Positions 34,786 to 43,070 of a stretch of DNA of 64,000 nucleotides are shown here, in pieces. The stretch is from Nitrospirillum viridazoti CBAmc (GTDB lineage: Bacteria > Pseudomonadota > Alphaproteobacteria > Azospirillales > Azospirillaceae). Where the stretch lies: the NCBI RefSeq assembly GCF_000730165.1, contig NZ_CP022110.1, forward strand, positions 372,001 to 436,000. The letters run 5' to 3'. The position numbers and the translations under genes are program-made. Below the pieces are notes generated by a model. That model was not told the DNA's origin and ran no database searches. It saw only the letters and a list, made by a program, of their open reading frames with translations. Positions within the stretch are counted from its first letter, which is position 1, and every line of letters begins with the position of its first letter.

Positions 34786-36016
34786 CACGGCAATCGCTTG
34801 AAGCGGGTCTTGACAAGACGGGGCTTTCGGAGCGGTGGCGATCTGTGATTCGTAGGAGGCTCCATTGATCTGGAGTTCTCGATGGCCGGTTCGCTTCTCG
34901 ACCATTTTGCGGCGCTCAGCGATCCGCGGCAATCCTGGAAGGTCATTTATCCACTGCCGGAGATTCTGCTTGTGGTGCTCTGCGCAACGATCGCGGGGGC
35001 TGAGGATTTCGTCGAGATTCGGCGCTGGGGCACGATGAACCGGGATTTCCTGCGGCGGTTTTTGCCCTATGCGGGCGGGATTCCGAGCCACGATACGCTG
35101 AACGACATCCTCAACGCGCTCGACGGCGATCTTTTTGCGCGATGCTTCGGCGACTGGGTCGAGGGGCTGCGCGAGGCCGAGCCCGACATCGTCGCGATCG
35201 ACGGTAAGACCTCGCGGCGGACGCATGACCGGGCGAAGGATCGCAATCCGCTGCATCTCGTTTCAGCCTGGGCCAGCCGGCAGCGCTTGGTGCTGGGCCA
35301 GCAAGCTTGCGAGGCCAAGTCGAATGAGATTACGGCCATTCCGTTGCTGCTCGACCGCTTGGCGTTGACCGGGGCGCTCGTCACCATCGATGCGATGGGC
35401 TGCCAGACCAAGATCGCCCAGAAGATTCTCGATAAAGGCGCCGATTACCTGCTGGCCATCAAAGAGAACTGGCCCAACCTGCACAGCGAGGTCATCCGCC
35501 ACTTCGACGATCTGCCTGCCGCCGACACGTTCGACACGACCGATGGCGAGCACGGCCGCATCGAGGTGCGCCGCCATGTCGTCAGCCACGAAGTTGACTG
35601 GCTTACCACAGACCGCCGCTTCCCCGGCGAGCCCCGCTTCCCCGGCCTCAAGGCCATCGCCATGGTCGAAGCCGAGATCGAGCGTGACGGCAAAACCAGC
35701 CGGGAACGCCGATACTACCTGTCATCTCAAAAACTCGACACGCGCCTCTTCGCTCATGCCGTCCGAGCCCACTGGCATATCGAAAACCGGCTCCACTGGG
35801 TCCTCGATGTCGTCTTCCATGAAGACTTGAGCCGTCTCAGATCCGGCAACGGCCCCCACAACATGGCAACCATCCGACACATGGCCTTGAACCTCCTGCG
35901 CGGCGCAAAGGATAAGCACAGCCTCAAAGTCCGAAGAAAATCCGCCGCATGGGATACCCAATACCTTCACGCCGTCATCACACAGTCCGCATAACCCCCT
36001 TCAAGCGATTCCCCTG
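34786..36016 (+). mobile_element. Complete ISAs1-family insertion sequence
   Basis: The element is 1231 bp. Its ends are 23-bp inverted repeats, CA-C/G-GG-C/G-AATCGCTTGAAG-C/G-GGGT, with three mismatches (34786-34808 and 35994-36016). It is flanked by the exact 10-bp direct repeat CATCACACCC. Inverted repeats of this size and 8-10 bp duplications are typical of the ISAs1 family. One intact transposase gene fills it. Codon use and GC are slightly below those of the neighbours. The intact frame and perfect duplication suggest a recent insertion. Confidence 0.93.
34882..35994 (+). CDS. ISAs1-family transposase
   Basis: This is a DDE transposase of 370 residues. It has the DUF4338-like N-terminal domain (LLDHFAALSDPRQSWKVIYP). 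The catalytic region includes IVAIDGKTSRRT (first Asp), ALVTIDAMGCQTKIA (second Asp) and the YREK-like stretch with HWHIENRLHWVLDVVFHED (final Glu). IKENWPNL and RYYLSSQ are common in ISAs1 transposases. The frame is uninterrupted and ends inside the right inverted repeat. Confidence 0.95.
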   Translation: MAGSLLDHFAALSDPRQSWKVIYPLPEILLVVLCATIAGAEDFVEIRRWGTMNRDFLRRFLPYAGGIPSHDTLNDILNALDGDLFARCFGDWVEGLREAEPDIVAIDGKTSRRTHDRAKDRNPLHLVSAWASRQRLVLGQQACEAKSNEITAIPLLLDRLALTGALVTIDAMGCQTKIAQKILDKGADYLLAIKENWPNLHSEVIRHFDDLPAADTFDTTDGEHGRIEVRRHVVSHEVDWLTTDRRFPGEPRFPGLKAIAMVEAEIERDGKTSRERRYYLSSQKLDTRLFAHAVRAHWHIENRLHWVLDVVFHEDLSRLRSGNGPHNMATIRHMALNLLRGAKDKHSLKVRRKSAAWDTQYLHAVITQSA

Positions 36017-36026
36017 CATCACACCC
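36017..36026 (+). repeat. Target-site duplication, right copy
   Basis: CATCACACCC, matching 34776-34785. Confidence 0.85.
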
Positions 36027-36162
36027 CCCACCAAGGAGGTCCGCCCGAGGCGGAACCGGGCGGGGCGCCTCACGCTTGATCCGGCGGCGCGCTTGGCTAT
36101 GATCCGGGCGTCGGCGGGACAGTCGTCCCGCCCTGGACCTTTATTATGGAGCGCCCGAGGCC

Positions 36163-36348
36163 ATGCAGCCGATTGAGACGATCTATGTCGACACCCCGTC
36201 CGTCGGGTGCGATGGCGGGGGCGGCGCCCTGGGCCATCCGCTGGTCTATCTGACCATGGAAAAGGAAGGCAAGATCGACTGCCCCTATTGCGGCCGCCAT
36301 TTCGTTCTGTCCGAGGCCGGCAAGGCCCATGCCGGTCACGGCCACTAA
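36163..36348 (+). CDS. Small zinc-finger (zf-CHCC) protein
   Basis: This encodes 61 residues. It contains the CHCC zinc pattern: Cys in SVGCDGG, His in ALGHPLVY, and CPYCGRHFVL. The family includes the NDUFS6 accessory subunit of mitochondrial complex I, and alphaproteobacterial versions are thought to be complex I-associated. IETIYVDTPSVGCDGG is the typical beginning. A His-rich end (HAGHGH) is extra. It lies 146 bp past the insertion sequence. Confidence 0.85.
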   Translation: MQPIETIYVDTPSVGCDGGGGALGHPLVYLTMEKEGKIDCPYCGRHFVLSEAGKAHAGHGH

Positions 36349-36628
36349 AGCAGCGGCCACGGCCGTCAAGCCGCCCCGAACGGGGGAGGGCGAAGTCCGA
36401 GGCTGTGGCGGCATGGGCTGTCGACGTCCTGCCGCTGGTTTACGCCGGGCCCAATGGGCCTGACATCACGCGCCAGGGGCGTCCGGCCTGTCCGGCGCCC
36501 CGGCGCGGGGACCTATTCTTCCGCATCGATAGCGGGCCGCGACTCGCCGGGTTATACCAGGGCCAGTAGGTTCGCCGGCTCCGCACCTCAATGTTTGGGG
36601 CCTGAACCATTTCTTGTCATGGCAAGCG

Positions 36629-36967
36629 ATGGCCTCCGTCCCACCCCCGTCCAAAGCCGCACCCCCTTCCGGCACCCCGGCCCGGTTGCCACTGGCCAAG
36701 CTGCCCTTCGTCGGGCTGCGCCGCGACGGCGCCCTGGGCTATTGGGTCATGCCGACGGACAGTGACGTTGCTATCGGCCCCGCCGCCGTGGGCCTGGGCC
36801 GCACCTACGCCGCCTGGTTCCTGCTGTATGCCGAGATCAACGGCCGCGACGCGGCGCGCACGCTGCTTAATACGATCGAGCGCGAAATGCCCTCGCGCTA
36901 TCCCGCCGTCGACCGTGCTTTCCTGAGGGAAATCGCGGGGCGGGGATTCTCACAAAGCGCTGCGTGA
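36629..36967 (+). CDS. Hypothetical protein
   Basis: This encodes 112 residues from the ATG at 36629 (a TTG at 36614 is less likely). A Pro/Ser/Ala-rich head is followed by LPFVGLRRDGALGYWVMPTD and a helical end (LLYAEINGRDAARTLLNTIE). I do not recognise the family. There is no signal peptide. The 280 bp before it hold no other gene that I can support. Confidence 0.5.
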   Translation: MASVPPPSKAAPPSGTPARLPLAKLPFVGLRRDGALGYWVMPTDSDVAIGPAAVGLGRTYAAWFLLYAEINGRDAARTLLNTIEREMPSRYPAVDRAFLREIAGRGFSQSAA

Positions 36968-37155
36968 GGTAGTACTATAATCTCTCGCTCAGGTTGCTTT
37001 TGGCTTAGTCGACCGGTATCGTTACCCATGATAACCATTTATGAACGGCCGGCCTGACATGCTCGGCGGATTGGCTTGGCGGCGCCATCAGCAATTTGTG
37101 GAAAATTGTTGGCAATGCTAGGCTCTGTGGGAACGCCGAAAGGATCGCCGCGGTC

Positions 37156-37707
37156 GTGCTTGAGGAATTCAGCATCAGCCTGTTCGTGATCGCGCTGCTG
37201 GGCGCGGTCGGCATGGTGGCCATGGTGCTGTTCCGCCAGACCCTGCTCTACGCCACCCGCAACGCGGTGGCGGAACTGGAGAGCAAGGTGGCCAGGACCC
37301 GCACCGCCCTGGATGAGGCGGTGAAGGCGCATGACCAGAACCTGGCTCGTGGCCGCGACCTGGCGGAGGAGCGGCGCATGATCCAGAACCAGCTGGCGGA
37401 GGCGCAGCGCCGGCTGATCGCCGCCCAAGCCGATAATTTCGAATTGATCCATGCTGTGGGGGAGCCGGGTACCGGCCGCCGCCTGTACACCGGCAGCCTG
37501 GCCCTGGGCCCGACGTTGACCATCAACCAGACGGCCACCACCCACAGCCATCTGCGCGGGTGTCCCCACGTGGTGGAGGTATGGGCCGAGAACCAGGCGG
37601 AGGCCATGCGCCTGGCCCGCCAGGCCTTCCCCGAGTTGGCGGGCTTTATCCTGTCCAGCATGCTGCCGGTGCCGGATGGTGCTGCCCAGCAGGCGGTGGC
37701 CTCCTGA
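37156..37707 (+). CDS. Membrane-anchored coiled-coil protein, first of a pair
   Basis: This encodes 183 residues from the GTG at 37156, chosen because AAAGGA lies upstream and the hydrophobic segment then starts at residue 6 (a TTG at 37096 is possible). There is one N-terminal membrane helix (ISLFVIALLGAVGMVAMVLF), then a coiled coil of about 60 residues (AVAELESKVARTRTALDEAV). A C-terminal domain follows (HLRGCPHVVEVWAEN, RLARQAFPELAGFIL). I do not recognise the family. The next gene has the same layout and overlaps its stop by one base. Confidence 0.6.
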   Translation: MLEEFSISLFVIALLGAVGMVAMVLFRQTLLYATRNAVAELESKVARTRTALDEAVKAHDQNLARGRDLAEERRMIQNQLAEAQRRLIAAQADNFELIHAVGEPGTGRRLYTGSLALGPTLTINQTATTHSHLRGCPHVVEVWAENQAEAMRLARQAFPELAGFILSSMLPVPDGAAQQAVAS

Positions 37708-38246
37708 TGTCGGCGGCTCTTCTCGCCAATATCGGTCTCATCATCCTGCTGCTCTATTCGCTGATCCAGTTCGCGCTGACGGCGCACACCATCGAGGATG
37801 ATCGCCGCGTGCGGGAACGCCGCCTGGGCCGGCTGGAGGAGGAACTGGGGCACGCCACCGCCGCCGCCAACGACGCCAAGGCCACGGCCGAGGGCAGCGC
37901 CCGCGAGGTCGCCGGCTTGGAGGAGGCGGTCGCCACCCTGCGCGCCACCCGGGCCGAAGCGGATGCCAAGCTGCGGGAACTGCAGTCCGCCCCCCGCCGC
38001 CGCTTGATCGTGCCGGACAAGACGGTGCTGGTGCACGGCCGGCTGTGGGAGGTGACGGTGGTCCCGGCCGCGAACAGCGTCGCGGCCAACACCGACGGCG
38101 CGGATGCCGCCAGCGTGATCGAGGGGGCCCAGGTCTACCTGTTCGGCGCCACCACCGATCGTGACGCCCGCTTCCGCGCCGAGCAGCGCTTTCCCACCAG
38201 CCTGGGCTATCGTGTCCAGAAGGTGGAGCGTTTCAAGCGGGGTTGA
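37707..38246 (+). CDS. Membrane-anchored coiled-coil protein, second of a pair
   Basis: This encodes 179 residues. It has an N-terminal membrane helix (ANIGLIILLLYSLIQFAL), a charged coiled coil (VRERRLGRLEEELGHATAAA) and a C-terminal beta-rich domain (RLIVPDKTVLVHGRLWEVTV). The ending FRAEQRFPTSLGYRVQKVE recalls the RLARQAFPELAGF of the preceding protein, so the two may be distant paralogues. TGATG couples it to the upstream gene. Function unknown. Confidence 0.6.
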   Translation: MSAALLANIGLIILLLYSLIQFALTAHTIEDDRRVRERRLGRLEEELGHATAAANDAKATAEGSAREVAGLEEAVATLRATRAEADAKLRELQSAPRRRLIVPDKTVLVHGRLWEVTVVPAANSVAANTDGADAASVIEGAQVYLFGATTDRDARFRAEQRFPTSLGYRVQKVERFKRG

Positions 38247-38251
38247 ATCCC

Positions 38252-38770
38252 ATGTCCGTGCCGTCCGACCCATCGTCGCCCGGCGATGAAGGCGACTTCG
38301 TCATTCCCGCCACCGTGCCGCCCTTCTTCGGCCGGCCGGGCATGGAACGCGCCCTGCTGCTGGCGCGGGGCGTGCGCCGCATGCTGGTCCACCACGGCAT
38401 GCGCTCGATGCTGGAGGTGCCGCTGGCCAACAACCGCCGCGCCGACATCCTGGCCTTGGCCGGTGACGGTACCGTCACCATCATCGAGATCAAAAGCTCC
38501 GTCGCCGATTTCCGCGCCGACCACAAATGGGGCGACTATCTGGAGTTCTGCGACCGGTTCTACTTCGCCGTGGGTGAGGACTTCCCCCAGGAGCTGATCC
38601 CTGAGGAATGCGGGCTGATCGTGGCCGATGGCTACGGTGCCGAAATCCTGCGCCAGGGGCCCGAGGTCAAGCTGAACGCTGCCCGGCGCAAGACCCTGCT
38701 GCTGCGCGTCGCCATGCAGGCCTTCCAACGCCTGCACCAGGTGGAAGACCCAAGGCCGACGGCGTTTTGA
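38252..38770 (+). CDS. mmcB: MmcB-family DNA repair protein
   Basis: This is a predicted restriction-endonuclease-fold protein of 172 residues. MmcB of Caulobacter is a LexA-regulated protein that helps the ImuB/DnaE2 repair pathway. The PD-(D/E)xK core is visible in RADILALAGDGTVTIIEIKSS, with Asp, then Glu-Ile-Lys, followed by DYLEFCDRFYFAVGEDFP. The ATG at 38252 is used; a TTG lies three codons upstream. It begins five bases after the coiled-coil gene. I see no clear LexA box upstream. Confidence 0.85.
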   Translation: MSVPSDPSSPGDEGDFVIPATVPPFFGRPGMERALLLARGVRRMLVHHGMRSMLEVPLANNRRADILALAGDGTVTIIEIKSSVADFRADHKWGDYLEFCDRFYFAVGEDFPQELIPEECGLIVADGYGAEILRQGPEVKLNAARRKTLLLRVAMQAFQRLHQVEDPRPTAF

Positions 38771-38777
38771 TGCCGTC

Positions 38778-38888
38778 CCTCAGACGCCGGGCGCCCGCAT
38801 CCGCGGGCTGGGCTTGTCCTCGAATTTCAGTCCGCTGACGCTCCCTGAAATTCTCTGGCGGCCGCAGTCGCGGCCTACAGCGGCATGA
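38778..38888 (+). repeat. Intergenic three-hairpin repeat, copy D
   Basis: This reads CCTCAGACGCCGGGCGCCCG, CATCCGCGGGCTGGGCTTGT, CCTCGAATTTCAGTCCGC, then TCCCTGAAATTCTCTGGCGG and CCGCAGTCGCGGCCTACAG. Stems: GCCCGC-atcc-GCGGGC, AATTTCAG...CTGAAATT (perfect) and GGCCGC-agt-CGCGGCC. Compared with copy A the bases of each stem differ but the pairing is kept. It lies just past the mmcB stop. Confidence 0.75.
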
Positions 38889-38931
38889 TGCAAGACCTCA
38901 CGCCGCTGCAAGGGGTGGCTTTCCAGAGCGT

Positions 38932-38965
38932 AAAAAAGGCCGGCCAGGTCGCCCCGGCCGGCCTT
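38932..38965 (-). terminator. Terminator of acs
   Basis: A perfect eleven-base stem, AAAGGCCGGCC / GGCCGGCCTTT, with a nine-base loop. On the minus strand it is followed by a run of T (TTTTTT across the stem end), a classic intrinsic terminator 23 bp past the acs stop. Confidence 0.88.
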
Positions 38966-38987
38966 TCCTCATTAATGATTCTGCGCC

Positions 38988-40928
38988 TCAGCCCCGGTTC
39001 ATGCGGCTATCCACCAGGTCGGTGACCACGGTGGGATCGGCCAGGGTGGAGGTGTCGCCCAGCGCCTCATGCTCGTTGGCGGCGATCTTGCGCAGGATGC
39101 GGCGCATGATCTTGCCGGAGCGGGTCTTGGGCAGGCCCGGCGCCCATTGGATCAGGTCGGGCGTGGCGATGGGCCCGATCTCCTTGCGCACCCAGGCCAC
39201 CAGCTCCTTGCGCAACTCCTCCGACGGGTTCTCCCCGGCGTTCAGGGTGACGTAGGCGTAGATGCCCTGGCCCTTGATGTCGTGCGGGTAACCCACCACG
39301 GCGGCCTCGGCCACCTTGGGATGGGCGACCAGGGCGCTTTCCACCTCGGCCGTGCCCAGGCGGTGGCCGGAGACGTTGATGACGTCGTCCACGCGGCCGG
39401 TGATCCAGTAATAACCGTCCTCGTCCCGGCGGCAGCCGTCGCCGGTGAAGTACTTGCCGGCGAAGGTGGAGAAATAGGTCTGCTTGAAGCGCTCGTGGTC
39501 GCCGAACACGGTGCGCATCTGGCCCGGCCAGCTGTCGGCGATGCAGAGGTTGCCCTCGGTCGCCCCTTCCAGCACGTGGCCCTCGTTGTCGACGATGACC
39601 GGCTTCACCCCGAAGAAGGGCAGGGTGGCGGAGCCCGGCTTCGTGGCGGTGGCGCCGGGCAGCGGGGTGATCAGGATGCCGCCGGTTTCCGTCTGCCACC
39701 AGGTGTCGACGATGGGGCAGCGCTCATCACCCACCACGGAGTGGTACCACAGCCAGGCCTCGGGGTTGATGGGTTCACCCACCGAGCCCAGCAGGCGCAG
39801 GCTCTTGCGGCTGTGGCGCTTCACCGGCCCTTCGCCCTCGCGCATCAGGGCGCGGATGGCGGTGGGGGCGGTGTAGAAGATGTTGACCTTGTGCTTGTCG
39901 ATGACCTGCCAGAACCGGCCGCTATCCGGGTAATTGGGCACGCCCTCGAACATCAGGGTGACGGCGCCGTTGGCCAGGGGCCCGTACAGGATGTAGCTGT
40001 GGCCCGTGACCCAGCCCACGTCCGCCGTGCACCAGTAGACGTCGCCCTCGTGGTAATCGAAGACGTACTGGTGCGTCATGCTGGCGTAGACGAGGTAGCC
40101 GCCGGTGGTGTGCAGAACACCCTTGGGCTTGCCGGTGGAACCGGAGGTGTAGAGGATGAACAGCGGGTCTTCCGCGCTCATCGGCTCCGGCGGGCAGTCG
40201 GGGGAGGCGGCGGCGACGGCCTCGTGGTACCAGATGTCCCGGCCCTCGACCCAGTTCACGGCGCCGCCGGTACGGCGCACGACGATGACGGTGTCCACGC
40301 CGGGGCAGGCCTTCAGCGCCTGGTCGGCGTTGACCTTCAGGCCCACCTTGCGGCCACCGCGCAGGCCCTCGTCCGCGGTGATGACCACGGTGCTGCCGCA
40401 GTCCTGCACCCGGTCCTTCAGGCTGTCGGGGGAGAAGCCGCCGAACACCACGGAATGGACGGCGCCGATGCGGGCGCAGGCCAGCATGGCATAGGCCGCC
40501 TCCGGGATCATGGGCAGGTAGATGGTGACCCGGTCACCCTTCTTCACGCCGCGCGCCTTCAGCACGTTGGCCAGACGGGTGACGTTGTCGTACAGCTCGG
40601 AATAGGTGATGTGCTTGTGCTCGGACGGGCTGTCGCCCTCCCACAGGATGGCGGTCTGGTCGGCGCGCGCGGGCAGGTGGCGATCCACGCAGTTGGCGCA
40701 GGCGTTCAGCACGCCGTCCTCGTACCAGCGGATGGAGACGTCGCCGGTGAAGCTGGTGTTCTTCACCTTGGTGTAGGGCTGGATCCAGTCCAGCCGGCGG
40801 CCATGCTCGCCCCAGAACCCGTCCGGATCGCTGATCGAACGGTCGTACATCTGCTGGTATTTCGTCGCGTCGACCCAGGCGTCTGCCGCCACCGCGTCGG
40901 GAACGGGGAACAGGGTGTTGTTGCTCAT
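38988..40928 (-). CDS. acs: Acetyl-CoA synthetase
   Basis: Acs activates acetate with ATP and CoA through acetyl-AMP. From the ATG at 40928 it has 646 residues, the standard size. The AMP-binding loop is [19 protein letters not shown] (from about residue 264), WWQTETGG marks the adenine/acetate site and the catalytic, acetylatable lysine lies in [11 protein letters not shown] near residue 609. Intact PKTRSGK implies possible control by Pat/CobB-type acetylation, known in the family. A longer open frame upstream is not credible. Confidence 0.97.
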   Translation of the reverse strand: MSNNTLFPVPDAVAADAWVDATKYQQMYDRSISDPDGFWGEHGRRLDWIQPYTKVKNTSFTGDVSIRWYEDGVLNACANCVDRHLPARADQTAILWEGDSPSEHKHITYSELYDNVTRLANVLKARGVKKGDRVTIYLPMIPEAAYAMLACARIGAVHSVVFGGFSPDSLKDRVQDCGSTVVITADEGLRGGRKVGLKVNADQALKACPGVDTVIVVRRTGGAVNWVEGRDIWYHEAVAAASPDCPPEPMSAEDPLFILYTSGSTGKPKGVLHTTGGYLVYASMTHQYVFDYHEGDVYWCTADVGWVTGHSYILYGPLANGAVTLMFEGVPNYPDSGRFWQVIDKHKVNIFYTAPTAIRALMREGEGPVKRHSRKSLRLLGSVGEPINPEAWLWYHSVVGDERCPIVDTWWQTETGGILITPLPGATATKPGSATLPFFGVKPVIVDNEGHVLEGATEGNLCIADSWPGQMRTVFGDHERFKQTYFSTFAGKYFTGDGCRRDEDGYYWITGRVDDVINVSGHRLGTAEVESALVAHPKVAEAAVVGYPHDIKGQGIYAYVTLNAGENPSEELRKELVAWVRKEIGPIATPDLIQWAPGLPKTRSGKIMRRILRKIAANEHEALGDTSTLADPTVVTDLVDSRMNRG

Positions 40929-41387
40929 GGGACCTTGGTTTCCTTCCCTGATGTGTTGTCGCCGGCCGGGGCCTGCTGAGGCCGCCACCCGTGTCCGGCC
41001 TGGCCCCTCCGCACCGGGGGGCTCTGGCCGGCCCTGTCTCTCGGGCCTGGCACGGCGATCGCCATCGCTTGCCGGGCCGAGTATCCCTCTTGCCCCCGCA
41101 TTCCACAAGCACGGGGCCGCTGCGGCCACCGGTAAATTCACGGCAACTCACGGGTTTGCCGACTTTTCCGGGGCTGTGAATCATGAAAAACCAGGGCGGG
41201 GCGGCGGGTCCATGACATGGATCACCCCGCCAACCATTCAGGGTGACGCGAAAGGGTGGTTTTCCCGACGTGCTTTCCCCTTCGGCGCCGCTCCCGCCCG
41301 TGTTCATCTTGTGTTATTCATAATGGCGCTATTGTCATTCGGGGCGGGCCACCTTCCGGCCCGGACTTTGCGCGGATAGGAATGCCC
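40929..41387. other. Intergenic region upstream of acs
   Basis: This is a 459-bp region without a supported gene between acs (minus) and a small plus-strand gene. It must hold the acs promoter. Around 41120-41200 the sequence is less GC-rich (ggtaaattcacggcaactca). Nothing clearly resembling a riboswitch or a long palindrome was seen. Confidence 0.4.
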
Positions 41388-41711
41388 ATGACCACGGGTG
41401 TTGGGGACAACGGTACGGGACATGACACGACGGACCTGATCGGCCGCCTAAGCCAGATCAGCAGCCGCACCAGCCTCATGGCCATCGACAGCGTGCTGCG
41501 CGCGCTGTCCCATCCGGCCGTGACCCGTACCACCTCGGGCCTGGCCACGGCGGAGGGGGCCTCGTCCTCGGCGGCCGTTGCCAATGACGCCGCAGATGCC
41601 CTGTCCGCCCCCACCGTCGCCGACGTGGCGCGCGAGGTGGGCGTGATCGCCCGCCGCATGGTCACCACGACCGAGGACTTCGCCGCCACCATGAAGACCC
41701 GCTCGGCTTAA
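41388..41711 (+). CDS. Hypothetical small Ala/Thr-rich protein
   Basis: This encodes 107 residues. The ATG at 41388 has AGGA six bases upstream; an ATG two codons earlier sits too close to that site. There is no signal peptide or membrane helix. Two helices are visible: DLIGRLSQISSRTSLMAIDS and VADVAREVGVIARRMVTTTE. The first, and the second's VAREVGVIARR, loosely recall the tip and flank of methyl-accepting chemotaxis protein signalling domains (IAxQTNLLALNA, EVRxLA). That resemblance is weak and could be chance. Confidence 0.5.
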   Translation: MTTGVGDNGTGHDTTDLIGRLSQISSRTSLMAIDSVLRALSHPAVTRTTSGLATAEGASSSAAVANDAADALSAPTVADVAREVGVIARRMVTTTEDFAATMKTRSA

Positions 41712-41727
41712 CCACGCCGGCGCGCTG

Positions 41728-42387
41728 TCACCAGGTGATCAGCGGGGCGCGGCCCAGCCAGGTATCGTCGCGCACCTGCTCCAGGACGAAGCCCGCGACA
41801 TCCGCCCGCGATATGGTTCCACCGTGGACATCGGAAAGATCCGTCAGCGCGCGGACGCCGCCGTGACCGGGCTTGTTGTTCAGGATGGTCGGGCGGACGA
41901 GAACCCAGTCCAGCCCGCTCTCCCTGACGATGGCCTCCTGCCGGTTCTTGTCGGCGTAGACCTTGCGCAGCAGCAGCGGGAAAATCAGGTGGTCGAACAG
42001 GAAGCCGCCGTGCCCGGCGCTGTCGCCGGCGCCCATCCCGGTGATGCAGACCAGGCGCCGTACCCCTTCGGCCTTCATCGCATCCACCAGGGCGTGCGTC
42101 GCGGTCGAAAGGGATGTCACCTCACGGAAGGGGCTGGCCGGCGTGCCCAGGGCGCTGATGACGGCGCCCCGTCCCTTGAGGGCCTGCCGCAGGACAGTCT
42201 CATCGCGGGCATCCCCGAGGGTGAGCGTCGCCCCCTCAAGCCCCCGTGCCTTTTCGGCGGAGCGCGCCAGCACGGTGACGTCATACCCCTGCGCGACCGC
42301 CTGGCGGACGATCAGGCGGCCGGTGGGGCCGGTGGCACCCAGGACCAGGATCTTGGTTTGGGTGCTGTCCATTACGGAATTTTGCAT
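41728..42387 (-). CDS. NAD(P)-binding SDR-type oxidoreductase
   Basis: This encodes 219 residues of the atypical short-chain dehydrogenase class (NAD(P)H-binding, NmrA-like). The nucleotide-binding loop is ILVLGATGPTGRLIVRQA, followed by VTVLARSAEKA. LVCITGMGAGDS and the C-terminal ISRADVAGFVLEQVRDD match the family. The substrate is unknown. It lies 67 bp downstream of the SRPBCC gene on the same strand, and both are divergent from a LysR regulator, a typical self-contained regulon. Confidence 0.85.
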   Translation of the reverse strand: MQNSVMDSTQTKILVLGATGPTGRLIVRQAVAQGYDVTVLARSAEKARGLEGATLTLGDARDETVLRQALKGRGAVISALGTPASPFREVTSLSTATHALVDAMKAEGVRRLVCITGMGAGDSAGHGGFLFDHLIFPLLLRKVYADKNRQEAIVRESGLDWVLVRPTILNNKPGHGGVRALTDLSDVHGGTISRADVAGFVLEQVRDDTWLGRAPLITW

Positions 42388-42454
42388 GATGGCCGCCTCG
42401 GAAAAAGGGAGCGCCGGCTGGGCGGCGCCCCATCATGGATGGTGGGGGTGTCGA

Positions 42455-42928
42455 TCAAAGCCGGCCTTCCGCCAGCAGCTCGCGGGTTCGCTTCAGCGTC
42501 GACAGCAGGGCGGCCTTGTAGCCCCGGTCGCTGTCGAACTGCGCCTGCTCGGCCTGTTCCTCGGCCCCGTTCGGTTCCTTGCCGCGCAGGCCGAGATAGC
42601 AATAGAAGCGGAGCTGAAGCGCGCCGTCGGCATCCTCGAACAGCTCGTTGACGATGGCGCCCTCGCGCGGGCCGGTGGCCTGGAAGAAGGTGACCTTGGC
42701 CTCGGGCTCGAAGGTGATGATCTCGCGCAGGTCGGCCCCGCCGATCGTGGCCTCCCGCACGATGTGCGTGGCGCTTTCCTCCACCACGTCGCAGCGGGTG
42801 CAGAGGTTGGGCGGCAGGAACAGGCGGGCGTCACGGGCCTTCAGCACCAGGCCCTTCCAGACCTGGGCGCGGGTCAGCGGGGCCTCGCCCTGGGGGTTCA
42901 CGGGATCGGTGGCGCTCGAATAGATCAT
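42455..42928 (-). CDS. SRPBCC/DUF1857 (AtaL-like) protein
   Basis: This encodes 157 residues from the ATG at 42928, which follows GAGGAG by seven bases. The pattern TRAQVWKGLVLKARDARLFL at the start and IGGADLREIITFEPEAKVTF in the middle resembles the DUF1857/AtaL-like START-domain proteins that bind hydrophobic ligands. No catalytic role is known to me. It pairs with the downstream oxidoreductase and is divergent from the LysR gene. Confidence 0.65.
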   Translation of the reverse strand: MIYSSATDPVNPQGEAPLTRAQVWKGLVLKARDARLFLPPNLCTRCDVVEESATHIVREATIGGADLREIITFEPEAKVTFFQATGPREGAIVNELFEDADGALQLRFYCYLGLRGKEPNGAEEQAEQAQFDSDRGYKAALLSTLKRTRELLAEGRL

Positions 42929-43070
42929 GATGGCGCTCCTCGCTCGGGATGGATTTACCAGGGCGTCCGGCTGGGCCGTGCCTGGTGTCCGGAGACACCC
43001 CAAAATTTAATGATCCATGTTCGGGCCGATAGACTGTAGATTTGGACATGTCGTCTCCGTGGTGGAACAG

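Noticed and set aside
36349-36628. A gene or tRNA in the gap before the hypothetical gene at 36629
   Set aside because: Open frames here change phase without any recognisable protein, and no cloverleaf or T-loop sequence was found.
39069-40979. A 636-codon open frame on the plus strand
   Set aside because: It is antisense to acs, which is identified along its full length; the composition is that of a mirror frame.
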